Notes: generated from the sequence alone by a model not told the origin. A stretch of 64,000 nt of DNA from Vibrio bathopelagicus (GCF_014879975.1 NZ_CP062501.1:992001-1056000), one strand, 5' to 3'. Counted from the first letter of the stretch, positions 1-8,856 are shown. Numbers and translations: made by a program.

Positions 1-10
1 CGAAACAAGG

Positions 11-397
11 ATGATTAAATTGGAAATCAGTCATTTAGATCACTTGGTGCTAACTGTTAAAGATATAGAGGTAACGGTCGATTTTTATCAGCGCGTATTA
101 GGTATGAAGCCCATCCAATTCGGGGAAGGACGTTTGGCGTTGTCGTTCGGCAATCAAAAGATAAATTTACACCTTTCCGGTAGCGAGTTCGAGCCAAAGG
201 CAAGGCATGTGCAGGTCGGTAGTGCAGACCTCTGCTTTGTTACCAATACACCAATTGTTGAGGTCGTAGAGCATATCCAAGCGCAAGGAGTCGTGGTCGA
301 AGAGGGACCAGTTACGCGAACAGGTGCAATGGGAAAAATTGTCTCTGTTTATATTCGAGATCCTGATGGCAATCTGATTGAGGTCTCGAATTATTAG
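11..397 (+). CDS. VOC-family (glyoxalase/bleomycin-resistance fold) protein
   Basis: A 128-residue single-domain protein of the vicinal oxygen chelate superfamily. The N-terminal ISHLDHLVLTV strand carries the usual first metal-ligand His, and the C-terminal VYIRDPDGNLIEV motif carries the closing Glu. Such proteins bind a divalent metal and act as lyases, dioxygenases or resistance proteins; the substrate cannot be read from sequence. The ATG at 11 directly abuts an AAGG, so translation may start at the TTG at 20 (MEISHLDHL), which gives normal SD spacing and a more typical N-terminus. The frame is also open to the window edge. The fold is sure, the function is not. Confidence 0.85.
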   Translation: MIKLEISHLDHLVLTVKDIEVTVDFYQRVLGMKPIQFGEGRLALSFGNQKINLHLSGSEFEPKARHVQVGSADLCFVTNTPIVEVVEHIQAQGVVVEEGPVTRTGAMGKIVSVYIRDPDGNLIEVSNY

Positions 398-534
398 GCT
401 TAAGCGCTAAACCCGTACGCTTTTGTTTACTCTTTCAAAACTCGACTTTTCACGTTTACTCCGCTTATCACTGGATGTCATCAGCTAAATAAAATACAAT
501 CGAACAATGTTTTATTAATTCGTGATTTATCATT

Positions 535-1014
535 ATGATGAGAAACTTACTCATATTCATCGTTAGCCTGTTCTTCTTAACAGCTTGTTCTTCAACGAGT
601 AATCATCAGCTAGACGACAAGACATTGAGCAACGAAGACGCTATGTCGAAAAGCGTAGAGGAAAAGGGTAATCTCGAGACTTCAATGGATACAAATGCTG
701 AGACCAGCGACGAATCTTCCCATGAACTAACCATTAGCGATGAATCTATAAGTGGCCATGACGTAAACTCAAACCTTGATTCAAATAAAGGCACGAGAAC
801 TCACGCTAATGCAGAGCCAGAATCAGCGGATCCCTCTCAAGTAGCAGCAACAGAAACAACTGAGAATGATGCTAAGAGTAGCGGTGAAAAAGGTATCGGA
901 AGCTATTTTATCCGTCATAACGAACCGACCAAGAAAGTGATTAAATCATTAGAGGGCGTGACAGATGCATTGAACGTCATGACGTTTGGGATATTTGCCA
1001 CGGGCCACGGTTGA
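535..1014 (+). CDS. Small putative lipoprotein, unknown function
   Basis: 159 residues. The N-terminus is a lipoprotein signal (hydrophobic LLIFIVSLFF then LTAC, predicted lipid-Cys near residue 18). A long Ser/Thr/Glu/Asp-rich segment without obvious fold follows (about residues 20-115), then a short C-terminal block with IGSYFIRHNEPTKK. It resembles a low-complexity, surface-exposed tether. Two adjacent ATGs (535 and 538) are possible and no clear SD precedes them. A hairpin terminator follows at 1059. No family recognised. Confidence 0.7.
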   Translation: MMRNLLIFIVSLFFLTACSSTSNHQLDDKTLSNEDAMSKSVEEKGNLETSMDTNAETSDESSHELTISDESISGHDVNSNLDSNKGTRTHANAEPESADPSQVAATETTENDAKSSGEKGIGSYFIRHNEPTKKVIKSLEGVTDALNVMTFGIFATGHG

Positions 1015-1058
1015 TCCGTTAACCAAGAAAGCCAAACTAACAGATAGAATGAGACGTG

Positions 1059-1086
1059 AAGGCGAGCCAAATGGTTCGCCTTTTTT
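1059..1086 (+). terminator. Intrinsic terminator
   Basis: GGCGAGCC-AAAT-GGTTCGCC stem-loop followed by six T. It ends the lipoprotein gene at 535-1014. Similar hairpins occur at 2271, 3161 and 10151. Confidence 0.85.
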
Positions 1087-1373
1087 ATATCAGAAACTCT
1101 ACTATTAGCTCTGATTGTAGCGTGTTGTCCGCTTGTTTATCGGCTTGAGTCAAGGGACAGTCAGCAAAGTAGGAATTTGTTCGTTATGGAATGAACTCGC
1201 CGTATTTACCGTGTGTGACTTGTTATATGCATCAAGGGTTTTAATACTCTTCCCAAAATAAGCCGTGAAATCTAATCTTACAAAGACAAGTACCATATTC
1301 ACTTGTGAGCATAGTAAGATGTTTGCTGTTAAGTTAATTTTAGGTTTAGTTATCAATATTCTAGGGAAGAAAT

Positions 1374-2234
1374 ATGAAGAATAAAAGTGTGTTTTTAAGT
1401 GTCGCGATGGTGATGTTGTCAGCTCATGCAAATGCATCAGACGGAAATCATGAGTCTGTAGCTGACAGTGTTATCGCTGAACAAAGAGCAAACCTATCTG
1501 AAAACACGCAAGGGAAAGGTTTCGGCCCACAAGCCCCACGTGATCTGGGTTCTTTACAGGGAACTAACGCTCGTCTGTTTTCCGATGCGCCAGATTCAAC
1601 AGCCATGAATTTATGTAATATTCATTTCCATAAAAACGCTGAGCACAAAGGTGGTGAGTTTACTCAATACGCTGGTAACGGTGATGGCAAGGGTTTCCAA
1701 AGTGGCTTTAAATACACTGGCAAGTTGAGCACGGCCGAGCTTAAACCATTCGAGCAGAAGGTTTGTCCTAGCGACCACGGTTCACTTAATTCTGGTGACA
1801 CTATCGAGGTGCATTACGTTTACTCGACTGCACAAGTTGAACCGGGCGAAACATTGGGTGCTTGTTTTAACGACGCGATTACCAACCCGCAACTGCGTGT
1901 AGAAACTCAAGTCTACGTATTAGTGAATGACGACAAAGCACTCGACTTCGAAGCATTAGCCAAGCACTCAAAAGTGAATGGTTTACACCAAGCACCAAAC
2001 ATCCCACAAGATACTGGCTCAGCGATTCAATACGCAGGCTCTACGACGGGCCCAGGTTACAATGAGCAAGGTTCGCCTTTCCAAGTAACATGGAGCGTGA
2101 GACCCCAAGTGGCGAAAGTGAATATCGCAACGGTTGGTAGCTGGTGTGAGGGTAATGATTTCAACGAAGACCACGCACACGGCGTGAGAAATATAGTCGT
2201 AAACCCAGAATTGTTGTCACCAATAGCGAACTAA
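1374..2234 (+). CDS. Probable delta-class carbonic anhydrase, periplasmic
   Basis: 286 residues with a cleavable signal peptide (cut near ANA-SDG, about residue 21). The block CNIHFHKNAEHKGG (residues 81-94) supplies an HxH pair plus a downstream Glu-His, the metal-binding arrangement of the delta carbonic anhydrase-like family (PF10563 type). These zinc enzymes interconvert CO2 and bicarbonate; this one would act in the periplasm. Paired Cys residues suggest a disulfide. AGGGAAG lies 5-6 bases before the ATG, and a terminator follows at 2271. It looks monocistronic. The family call rests on recalled motif similarity; activity is inferred. Confidence 0.7.
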   Translation: MKNKSVFLSVAMVMLSAHANASDGNHESVADSVIAEQRANLSENTQGKGFGPQAPRDLGSLQGTNARLFSDAPDSTAMNLCNIHFHKNAEHKGGEFTQYAGNGDGKGFQSGFKYTGKLSTAELKPFEQKVCPSDHGSLNSGDTIEVHYVYSTAQVEPGETLGACFNDAITNPQLRVETQVYVLVNDDKALDFEALAKHSKVNGLHQAPNIPQDTGSAIQYAGSTTGPGYNEQGSPFQVTWSVRPQVAKVNIATVGSWCEGNDFNEDHAHGVRNIVVNPELLSPIAN

Positions 2235-2270
2235 TCTCGTTACGTTGATTCGTAGTCAATATTTTGCAGA

Positions 2271-2295
2271 GGCGAGCCACTAGGTTCGCCTTTTT
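2271..2295 (+). terminator. Intrinsic terminator
   Basis: GGCGAGCC-ACTA-GGTTCGCC hairpin followed by five T, 36 bases after the carbonic anhydrase stop. Confidence 0.85.
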
Positions 2296-2395
2296 CGTGT
2301 CTTAACAAAAAACACGTGGGGGTTATCTTAAAGTCATGCGTAGTGGGGAAATGACGTGTGACACTTATTCAAAACATGAGTTGTGTGAATCGTTC

Positions 2396-2443
2396 TTAGC
2401 TAAAAACGCTGTTAGTCAAACACGCTCTTAGTCAAAAACGTCC
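2396..2443. repeat. Three tandem 16-bp repeats upstream of the LysE gene
   Basis: Three adjacent units: TTAGCTAAAAACGCTG, TTAGTCAAACACGCTC and TTAGTCAAAAACGTCC. They share TTAG-N2-AAA-N-ACG and lie 70 bases before the LysE ATG at 2513. They could be regulator iterons or only a local duplication. Confidence 0.6.
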
Positions 2444-2512
2444 TTTACCCGTATCGGGGCTTCATGATACGTTCGAAAATTACAATGTTGAATGATATTT
2501 GAGGGACGGCAG

Positions 2513-3139
2513 ATGTCACTAGAAGGCGCAGTTACATTCTTTATTGCCATGTTTATATTTGGTATTACTCCGGGGCCCGGTGTCTTTGCTATTTTATCTC
2601 GTGGGATGGTTCATGGGTGGCGTAAATGCATCACGCTTTCGTTAGGGATGACATGCAGTGATCTCATCTATCTTGTACTTGCCTGCTTTGGTCTAGCGAC
2701 CGTTGCCGAGAATTGGTCGTTCGCGTTTGAAGTGATTCGCTACGTTGGTGCCGCTTATCTGATTTACTTGGGCTACAAGATGTTTAAGAGCTTACCTGAA
2801 GTTCAAGGTTCAGCGGAGCTCGCTGCTAAACAAAGTCAGAAATCAGAACTCGCCAGTTTCGCACAAGGCTTTTTGATCTCAGCATCAAATCCGAAAGTGA
2901 TTCTGTTCTATATTTCATTCTTACCGACGTTCATTGACCTGACGGTTTTGCAGTCGCAAGATATCATATTGGTTTCTGTTTTGGCGGCTGTTGCTCTGAT
3001 GTCTGGTTTAATGCTAATTGCAATGGGTGCAGGCAGAATGGCAAGTTTACTTAAAACGCCACGTGCACATAAAAGACTTAATCAAAGTGCTGGTGGAATA
3101 ATGATTGCTGCAGGATCATATTTGGCGATAAATCGATAA
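2513..3139 (+). CDS. LysE/RhtB-family amino-acid exporter
   Basis: 208 residues from the ATG at 2513, chosen over an upstream in-frame start at 2492 because GAGGG lies seven bases before it. The family hallmark GITPGPGVFAILSRG sits in the first membrane segment, and SASNPKVILFYISFLP is the conserved central motif. About six hydrophobic segments are visible. LysE/RhtB proteins export amino acids or related small molecules across the inner membrane by proton antiport. Substrate unknown. It stands alone, with a terminator immediately after. Confidence 0.9.
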   Translation: MSLEGAVTFFIAMFIFGITPGPGVFAILSRGMVHGWRKCITLSLGMTCSDLIYLVLACFGLATVAENWSFAFEVIRYVGAAYLIYLGYKMFKSLPEVQGSAELAAKQSQKSELASFAQGFLISASNPKVILFYISFLPTFIDLTVLQSQDIILVSVLAAVALMSGLMLIAMGAGRMASLLKTPRAHKRLNQSAGGIMIAAGSYLAINR

Positions 3140-3158
3140 GCACGATTCTTCATGCAGA

Positions 3159-3186
3159 AAGGCGAACCGAATGGTTCGCCTTTTTT
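3159..3186 (+). terminator. Intrinsic terminator
   Basis: GGCGAACC-GAAT-GGTTCGCC perfect 8-bp stem followed by six T; ends the LysE transcript. Confidence 0.88.
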
Positions 3187-3268
3187 GTTAGAGAAGAACG
3201 TTCTGTGTGTTTATCAAAGCTAGGTATCTACAAGCGCTAGTGTTTACAAAACCGTTCACAGACTAAAT

Positions 3269-3874
3269 TTAAGCATCTACAAAAATCACTTCACCGGTAA
3301 TGAATCCATCGACTGAGCGTTCGAAGGCTTTACCCACTAACTTACTCGGTACGGGCTCAAAACCTGGCATCATTTCACCATACACATCCCACGCTTCAGC
3401 GAGCACGGTAGGGTTGATGACATTGATGCGTGTGTTTCTCGGCATCTCATAAGCGACACACTTTACGAAGGTGTCAATTGCGCCGCTGGTGGTTGCGTCT
3501 GCAATAGCGAAAGGGATTGGCTTCACATTCAAAATGCCGCTAATCAGTGTAAATGAACCTCCATCAGCAATGTACTTTTGGCCTGTGCGAACAAGATTGA
3601 TTTGTCCCATCATTTTGCTCATTACCGTGGTCATCCACTGTTCTTCTGTCATATCTGCAAAGGTATTGTATTCGCACAAGCCAACCGTGTTCACCACGGC
3701 ATCGAAGTGTCCCACGTTCTTGTAAAGCGCTTCAATTGATTGTGGGTCGGTGATATCAACAATATGGTCGACATCGCCAGAGCGACCCGCTGTGATTACG
3801 TTGTGATTGCCTAAGCCCATTAATGCTGCTTGACCCATCTTGCCGCGTGCGCCAATTAGAATGATTGTTTTCAT
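3269..3874 (-). CDS. Short-chain dehydrogenase/reductase family protein
   Basis: 201 residues from the ATG at 3874 (MKTIILIGARGKMGQ), which has a GGAGAA SD; a longer in-frame extension to 4000 has no such support and runs through the LysR promoter region. The N-terminal IGARGKMGQ is a Rossmann nucleotide-binding loop. Next come a VVNTVG strand and LISG. The usual YxxxK catalytic pair is missing: the segment after LISG reads FAIADATTSGAID, with Ala where Tyr is expected. The protein is therefore an atypical SDR, possibly a binding protein. Divergent from the LysR gene at 4028, which may control it. Confidence 0.8.
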   Translation of the reverse strand: MKTIILIGARGKMGQAALMGLGNHNVITAGRSGDVDHIVDITDPQSIEALYKNVGHFDAVVNTVGLCEYNTFADMTEEQWMTTVMSKMMGQINLVRTGQKYIADGGSFTLISGILNVKPIPFAIADATTSGAIDTFVKCVAYEMPRNTRINVINPTVLAEAWDVYGEMMPGFEPVPSKLVGKAFERSVDGFITGEVIFVDA

Positions 3875-4027
3875 GTTGTTCTCCGATCTGTATGTGTTTC
3901 GTTTCGATGGAAGAACTTTAACTAAATGACTAAACAAGTAGAAACAAAGCTTAATTGTGAGTGTTACTGGTTTTTCTTGTGCAGTGCTACAATCATACAA
4001 AATCCAATTTCATGGAAGTAGGTAAGT

Positions 4028-4912
4028 GTGAGCAAACTAGATCGACTAGACATCAAGCAACTCAGGGTTTTCCAAGCGCTAATACGTGAAGAGAACGCGT
4101 CTAAAGCTGCGAATCAATTAGGGATGACCCAGCAAGCCGTCAGTGAGCACTTAAAGAAGCTGCGTGAAGTGTTCGACGATAGGTTGTTTGTAAGGAAGAC
4201 CAATGGCTTTGTTCCGACAACATTTGCTCAAGAGCTGTCTGTTGGTGTTGATCGTCTGCTTATCGATTTCAATTTGCTGTTATCAAAGACAAACTTTGTG
4301 CCAGAGAAAGCAAAAGGTGCGTTTGTGATTGCGGCAACAGATTATGCACAACAGATTATTTTACCTAGCTTGATAGCAAAGCTAAGGGAGCAAGCACCAG
4401 AATTAAAGCTGATTGTGCGTGATTTCGAAATCGATAACCTGCACGAGCTAATGGAAAGTGGCAAGGTCAATTTAGCTATCGCGTTTCCTGATTACATTCC
4501 AGATAGCTACAAAGTCATCAAGCTGTTTGAAGAACACCATATTTGCGTCACTTCATCTCACTCATCTATCGCACACACAAATCCTGCGTTAGAAGAGGTC
4601 GCGAGTTATCCAACGATCATCGCTTCACCATCGCGTCCAAACTTTAAAGGGTCGATTGACGAATGGTTTGGGAAGTTTGGTTTAAAGCGCAATGTCGTTG
4701 TGTCCGCCCCATGTTTCTCTATCGTACCTATGTATCTAAACACCACTGACTCGATTGCCTTCTTACCATCAAGAGCGATAGAGGGGTTAAGTTTAGTGAC
4801 GATCCCAATGGAACAATCGCCAGAGAGCTTTGATGTGGTGGCCGCTTGGCACCCAAGATATAACGATGATCCGTTACAAAAGTGGGTTACATCTTTGTTA
4901 GAAGTTGAATAG
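4028..4912 (+). CDS. LysR-family transcriptional regulator
   Basis: 294 residues starting at GTG, with AGG six to seven bases upstream. Residues 8-66 form the winged helix-turn-helix (LRVFQALIREENASKAANQLGMTQQAVSEHLKKL), and the rest is a periplasmic-binding-like effector domain. It is divergent from the SDR gene, the common arrangement for LysR control of a neighbour with autoregulation. The 153-bp gap between the starts should hold the operator. Effector unknown. Confidence 0.92.
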   Translation: MSKLDRLDIKQLRVFQALIREENASKAANQLGMTQQAVSEHLKKLREVFDDRLFVRKTNGFVPTTFAQELSVGVDRLLIDFNLLLSKTNFVPEKAKGAFVIAATDYAQQIILPSLIAKLREQAPELKLIVRDFEIDNLHELMESGKVNLAIAFPDYIPDSYKVIKLFEEHHICVTSSHSSIAHTNPALEEVASYPTIIASPSRPNFKGSIDEWFGKFGLKRNVVVSAPCFSIVPMYLNTTDSIAFLPSRAIEGLSLVTIPMEQSPESFDVVAAWHPRYNDDPLQKWVTSLLEVE

Positions 4913-5210
4913 TCAGGAGCAAGAAATCGTTTAAGTCCGTTGTTCAATCATGCGTGGGCTCAAAGAAATGGATCAAAGTTAATCAGTGTCTAGATCAAGT
5001 TCTTCCTAGAGTATTACTGATAGAAAACCCATTCACGCCTTATGTGACAATGCTTCCAGTAAACATGAGAGATTGAAAGTTATAAAATCACTAAAATATA
5101 ACTGGGTTATAGAAAATCAAGTTGAGTTTTAAGTGTGCTGTTCAAGATGTATAGTTAGTGATAATTCATTGAGTTATTGAATCTTTTAGTTGTCACATGA
5201 TGTGGGTGTT

Positions 5211-5777
5211 ATGAAGAGAAACGGCTTTACGTTAATGGAATTAATCATTGTTATTGTGATACTCGGTGTTTTAGCTGTGACAGCAGCCCCGAGGTTTCTT
5301 AATATCCAAGAGTCGGCGAGAGAAGCGGTACTTGAGGGCGTCGCTGGTGCGATGGAAGGGGTGATCACGCAGGTCACCTCTAAAGCGATTATTGTTGGGC
5401 TTAATCCGGACGCAACAAACCCAGGAGATCAGAGCAACTATGTGATTGATTTTGGTATTGGTAGCGTTGAGGTCGACTGGGGAACACTTTGCCCCGAAAG
5501 CCGAGGTGAGTCAGGCGATCAGTTAAATATGCTTCATTTCTTAACGTTATCAGAAGACGATAGCTTAACTTCTGAATTCGGTAATCGACACACTGTGGTC
5601 GGGTATGATTACGACTTTACTCAAGCTGAATTAGATAGCTCGAATATCACGGACCAGGATCTAGAGACGCGCCAAGGCTGCTTTGTTCTTTATGACTCTT
5701 TTGGCCGAACCAATGGCAGCCAATGTCCTGATGAAGGGTGTGAGTGTACAGTTCGTATTGTTAACAACAACTGTTAA
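5211..5777 (+). CDS. Type IV prepilin-like (pseudopilin) protein
   Basis: 188 residues from the ATG at 5211; a TTG at 5190 would only add seven unlikely residues. MKRNGFTLMELIIVIVIL is a type III signal: short basic leader, prepilin peptidase cut before Phe, Glu at mature position 5, then a hydrophobic helix. The C-terminal part has Cys near residues 91, 173, 182 and 184 and at the end (CECTVRIVNNNC), so disulfide-closed loops are likely. It resembles MSHA-type minor pilins, but no assembly genes are adjacent, so it would use machinery encoded elsewhere. Confidence 0.85.
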   Translation: MKRNGFTLMELIIVIVILGVLAVTAAPRFLNIQESAREAVLEGVAGAMEGVITQVTSKAIIVGLNPDATNPGDQSNYVIDFGIGSVEVDWGTLCPESRGESGDQLNMLHFLTLSEDDSLTSEFGNRHTVVGYDYDFTQAELDSSNITDQDLETRQGCFVLYDSFGRTNGSQCPDEGCECTVRIVNNNC

Positions 5778-5811
5778 ACCGACCACATTAACTGATTTAT
5801 AGACATTCAAT

Positions 5812-5852
5812 AAAAAGCGCGTTATTGCCGAGTAGCAATAACGCGCTTTTTT
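5812..5852. terminator. Bidirectional intrinsic terminator
   Basis: A 17-bp perfect stem (AAAAAGCGCGTTATTGC with its complement) and a 6-base loop CGAGTA. The T/A ends let it serve both converging transcripts, the prepilin and the MATE gene. Confidence 0.9.
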
Positions 5853-5873
5853 GTATTAGCTTGATGATCTGTC

Positions 5874-7256
5874 TTAGTTTGCCAATGGAGCACTTGCTGG
5901 TGGCAAGTCACGCTTCTTAATCACGTATCGTAAGCGAATTAACATCAGCGTCGCTGAAACGCTTAATCCCGTCAGAATACCAATCCAAAAGCCTTCTTCA
6001 CCCATCGCAGGAACAATGTGGTCTGTTAAGCCCAACACCATGCCGAGTGGTAATGCTAAGCCCCAGTATGAAGCGATAGCTAAGATCATTGGGATCTTCG
6101 TATCTTTATAACCACGCAGTGCACCGTTAGCAGATGTTTGCAGTGCATCACTGAATTGGTACATAGCCGTAAAGGTCAACAATACTGCTGCCGTTGCGCT
6201 TATTGCAGGGTCGGTGGTGTAAAGCCTAATGATTAATTCAGGGAACAGTAGGAACATCGCAACTGAAAGAAGTGAGATTAACGCGGCAACCAAAATACCG
6301 ACTTTACTGCGCTCAATCGCGCCAAGTTCGTCTTTTTCACCTAGCGCGTGTCCAACACGAATCGTAATACCAAATGAGATACTCATCGGAATCACGTAAG
6401 TCAGGCTCGATATATTCAGTGCTATCTGCGCCGCTGCCACGTTCTCAGCACCAATACGGCCGATCATCAGAGCGATTACCGCAAAGATACTGCCACATAC
6501 CGCGATGTTCATCCCGATAGGTAAACCTAATCTTAGAAGGTGAAGCATCTCTTTTGCTTTTGGCTTAGCGTCTGCAAAGCTAATAATAGTTTTGTAGTGG
6601 TGATGACCTTTAATGTAGGAATACAGCATTCCCGACATTAGCCAATACACCAAGCTTGTCGCCCAGCCACAACCCACCGCACCCATTTCAGGGAAGCCGA
6701 ACTTACCGTAAATAAGCACGTAGTTGACTGGAATATTAATCAGCAAACCAATTACCGAAATGATCATCGGTACTTTGGTGTTGTTCATGCCTTCACAGAA
6801 GCCATTCAAGGTATAAAACAGGGCAATACCCGGCACACCAAAGGCTAGGGCAAACGCGTAGTCACTGCCGATAGGGATGATCTCAGCGGCAACCCCAATC
6901 CATTCTAAGATCGGTTTCGCACTCACCAAATAAGCGATGAGCAGCACACTCGCTATTAATGCAAGCCAAACCATCTGGAAGAACTCTACAGAGATGCTTT
7001 GGAAGTCACGTGCGCCACGGTGGTAAGCAACTACTGGCGTTAACGCCATAATCACACCACGTAGCAGCAGTAACACAGGAATCCAAAGGCTAGTACCAAG
7101 AGCAATAGCGGCAAGATCGGCAGGGCTTACTTGGCCAGCCATTGTCGTATCGACAAATCCCATCGCTTGGGTAGCTATTTGAGTCAAAATGATTGGAACC
7201 GAAAGATGCATAAGCGCACCCGATTCACGAGTAAAAGGACGAAGTTTCGTTAGCAT
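5874..7256 (-). CDS. MATE-family (NorM-like) multidrug/cation efflux protein
   Basis: 460 residues with about 12 hydrophobic segments. The start (HLSVPIILTQIATQAMGFVDTTMAGQVSPADLAA) matches the conserved first helix region of NorM-type MATE proteins, and an internally repeated half begins around LLRLGLPIGMNIAVCG. These inner-membrane pumps exchange Na+ or H+ for cationic drugs and dyes. Vibrios encode several paralogs, so no symbol is given. Upstream lies a long leader holding a folded element at 7353-7415. Downstream is the terminator shared with the prepilin gene. Confidence 0.93.
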   Translation of the reverse strand: MLTKLRPFTRESGALMHLSVPIILTQIATQAMGFVDTTMAGQVSPADLAAIALGTSLWIPVLLLLRGVIMALTPVVAYHRGARDFQSISVEFFQMVWLALIASVLLIAYLVSAKPILEWIGVAAEIIPIGSDYAFALAFGVPGIALFYTLNGFCEGMNNTKVPMIISVIGLLINIPVNYVLIYGKFGFPEMGAVGCGWATSLVYWLMSGMLYSYIKGHHHYKTIISFADAKPKAKEMLHLLRLGLPIGMNIAVCGSIFAVIALMIGRIGAENVAAAQIALNISSLTYVIPMSISFGITIRVGHALGEKDELGAIERSKVGILVAALISLLSVAMFLLFPELIIRLYTTDPAISATAAVLLTFTAMYQFSDALQTSANGALRGYKDTKIPMILAIASYWGLALPLGMVLGLTDHIVPAMGEEGFWIGILTGLSVSATLMLIRLRYVIKKRDLPPASAPLAN

Positions 7257-7352
7257 GGAAGTTCACAACACCAATATAAATACACGAATGATGGCAGGAT
7301 GGCCGGTGTGCATTTTAGGATGTGCCCCGTTGGGCGGGCGACAATATAAACA

Positions 7353-7415
7353 CCTTACCGTATAGGGTCAAGCTTTGGATTTATAGAGTTTCACTTGCTC
7401 CCAGATACGGATAGG
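7353..7415 (-). ncRNA. Candidate structured leader RNA upstream of the MATE gene
   Basis: On the minus strand this 63-base element folds into one long arm. CCTATCCGTAT pairs with ATACGGTAAGG (11 positions with a 2-base internal loop), then GGG/CCC and CAAG/CTTG pair across small bulges, closing a loop of about 20 bases. It ends 97 bases before the MATE ATG. I could not match it to a known riboswitch class. A promoter upstream has not been shown, so it may be a DNA-level inverted repeat instead. Confidence 0.4.
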
Positions 7416-7452
7416 TTCTGATGGTCAAAACACAGCGCCAACGCACGTAAGT

Positions 7453-7617
7453 TTCTGATTTAGTAGAAATCAGACTAGAAAGATAAGTTCAACATTTGCC
7501 ACGCTAATCACTAAGGTGGCGGTATAAGCTATTGTTATGAAAAGACAAAGGCTAGTACCATTGGTGACATAAGAAACTAGATAGAAAAATTCTGTATTTA
7601 AATGGAGATTTCTATCT
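7453..7617. other. Remainder of the MATE-GNAT gap: two small inverted repeats
   Basis: The roughly 400 bp between the MATE start (7256) and the GNAT start (7658) hold no gene I can support. A hairpin CTGATTT-AGTAG-AAATCAG lies at about 7454-7472. AGATAGAAA (7579-7587) pairs with TTTCTATCT (7609-7617), just upstream of the GNAT SD. Either could be regulatory; nothing more is visible. Confidence 0.4.
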
Positions 7618-7657
7618 AATAGTTGTTATGATTTTTATCGAAATGGGGGGAGGTTGT

Positions 7658-8173
7658 ATGGCAATATCATTTGAAAGTCAGAGGCTGACAGTAGTTGAAA
7701 TTACTGAAAGGTTTGATTTGTCTAAACACTCATATTTACTAGAGCGAATTCCTCAAATCCTCACGCCAGCAGTTGTAGAAAATCTTCCTCCATATTTCCA
7801 CAAGATAGGTTCTAGTGAACAAGCCCGAACCTGGCTTGAGCGGATGTTGTTGGAGAGTCGTTTACTTCAAGTGGAAGCCGAGGATCACGAACTAATAGGT
7901 TTCTTGTTCGCTTATGTGGAAAATGACGAGTATGCCCATATCGGTTATTTGCTTGCGGAAGAATACTGGGGAAGAGGGTTAGCTAGTGAATTACTCCAAG
8001 GTTTCATCCATGAAGTCGAGAAATCCGAATCTTGGTTAAAGCTCATAGGCGGTGTTGACCAATCTAATATCGCTTCAGTAAAGTTACTCAAGAAGCTGGG
8101 TTTTATAGAGCAAGCCGCTAATGGCAGTGGTGTGGTTTTCTATGAATATACGATTCCCCAGCCACAATCATAA
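7658..8173 (+). CDS. GNAT-family N-acetyltransferase
   Basis: 171 residues from the ATG at 7658, preceded four bases upstream by an unusually G-rich SD (GGGGGGAGG); an upstream in-frame ATG at 7628 lacks one. IGYLLAEEYWGRGLASELL is the acetyl-CoA pyrophosphate-binding motif A, and GGVDQSNIASVKLLKKLGF is motif B. It resembles the RimJ/RimL branch, which acetylates N-termini or small amines. Acceptor unknown. Stands alone. Confidence 0.88.
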   Translation: MAISFESQRLTVVEITERFDLSKHSYLLERIPQILTPAVVENLPPYFHKIGSSEQARTWLERMLLESRLLQVEAEDHELIGFLFAYVENDEYAHIGYLLAEEYWGRGLASELLQGFIHEVEKSESWLKLIGGVDQSNIASVKLLKKLGFIEQAANGSGVVFYEYTIPQPQS

Positions 8174-8358
8174 CAAACTGTTCAAGAGTGATTCGCAACG
8201 CGTGGCATTTTTACTATGGGTTGGTTTAAGTGATTAAGGTGGTATGCGGAGGCTTTAATATTGCGTTGCTCACCCCTTAACAGAGCGTTATATTTCATTA
8301 AGGGTATATTGTTCTGTTTCATGTTAGAGTTCGTGGAATATTCAAGCATGGACTTATC

Positions 8359-8856
8359 ATGAAAAAAATTATTACTGTTTTGAGTTTTACAGTATTAGCT
8401 GGTTGTGCTCAAAAGTCCCCAATCGAGAAAGTCAGCGAAAGTACATCACATTTTGCTGATGCTTTTTATGAGGGAAGCAAAGATTTCTATATTACAGATG
8501 ATCCGAAAGATGGTGAGCAGTACAGAATTTTTCATCAAGCTTCTACCGGATTTACTTTGACGTCAGTACTTAGACAATCTGCTACAAAGCGCGCTAATCA
8601 GTTTTGTAGCGACATGGAAAAAGGTACGCAAATGTATACCATGTCAGAGCACACAGCATCTCCTCCGTATATTTTAGGTAACTTCCCTCGAATTGAGATT
8701 ATTTTTGTATGCTCACAGAAAGAACTAGTTAGTGGTGGTGCTATTAACGTATCAAATAAATACGAAGATCTTCTAAAAATCAAAGAACTTCACGATAAAG
8801 GAATACTTACAGATAAAGAGTACCAAGCAGAAAAACAGAAGCTTTTGGCACAATAA
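8359..8856 (+). CDS. Lipoprotein with C-terminal SHOCT-like motif
   Basis: 165 residues. The lipoprotein signal ends in LAGC (lipid-Cys near residue 16). The mature part has a Cys near residue 83 and another near 118. The C-terminal 30 residues (LLKIKELHDKGILTDKEYQAEKQKLL) are a short helical hairpin of SHOCT type, usually an oligomerisation or regulatory tail on envelope proteins. The ATG follows GGACTTATC only, a weak SD. Function unknown. Confidence 0.75.
   Translation: MKKIITVLSFTVLAGCAQKSPIEKVSESTSHFADAFYEGSKDFYITDDPKDGEQYRIFHQASTGFTLTSVLRQSATKRANQFCSDMEKGTQMYTMSEHTASPPYILGNFPRIEIIFVCSQKELVSGGAINVSNKYEDLLKIKELHDKGILTDKEYQAEKQKLLAQ

Noticed and set aside
606..794. Antisense ORF inside the lipoprotein gene, and similar shadow frames across the window
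   Set aside because: They are on the opposite strand of a confident gene, have no SD or family features, and reflect codon composition.
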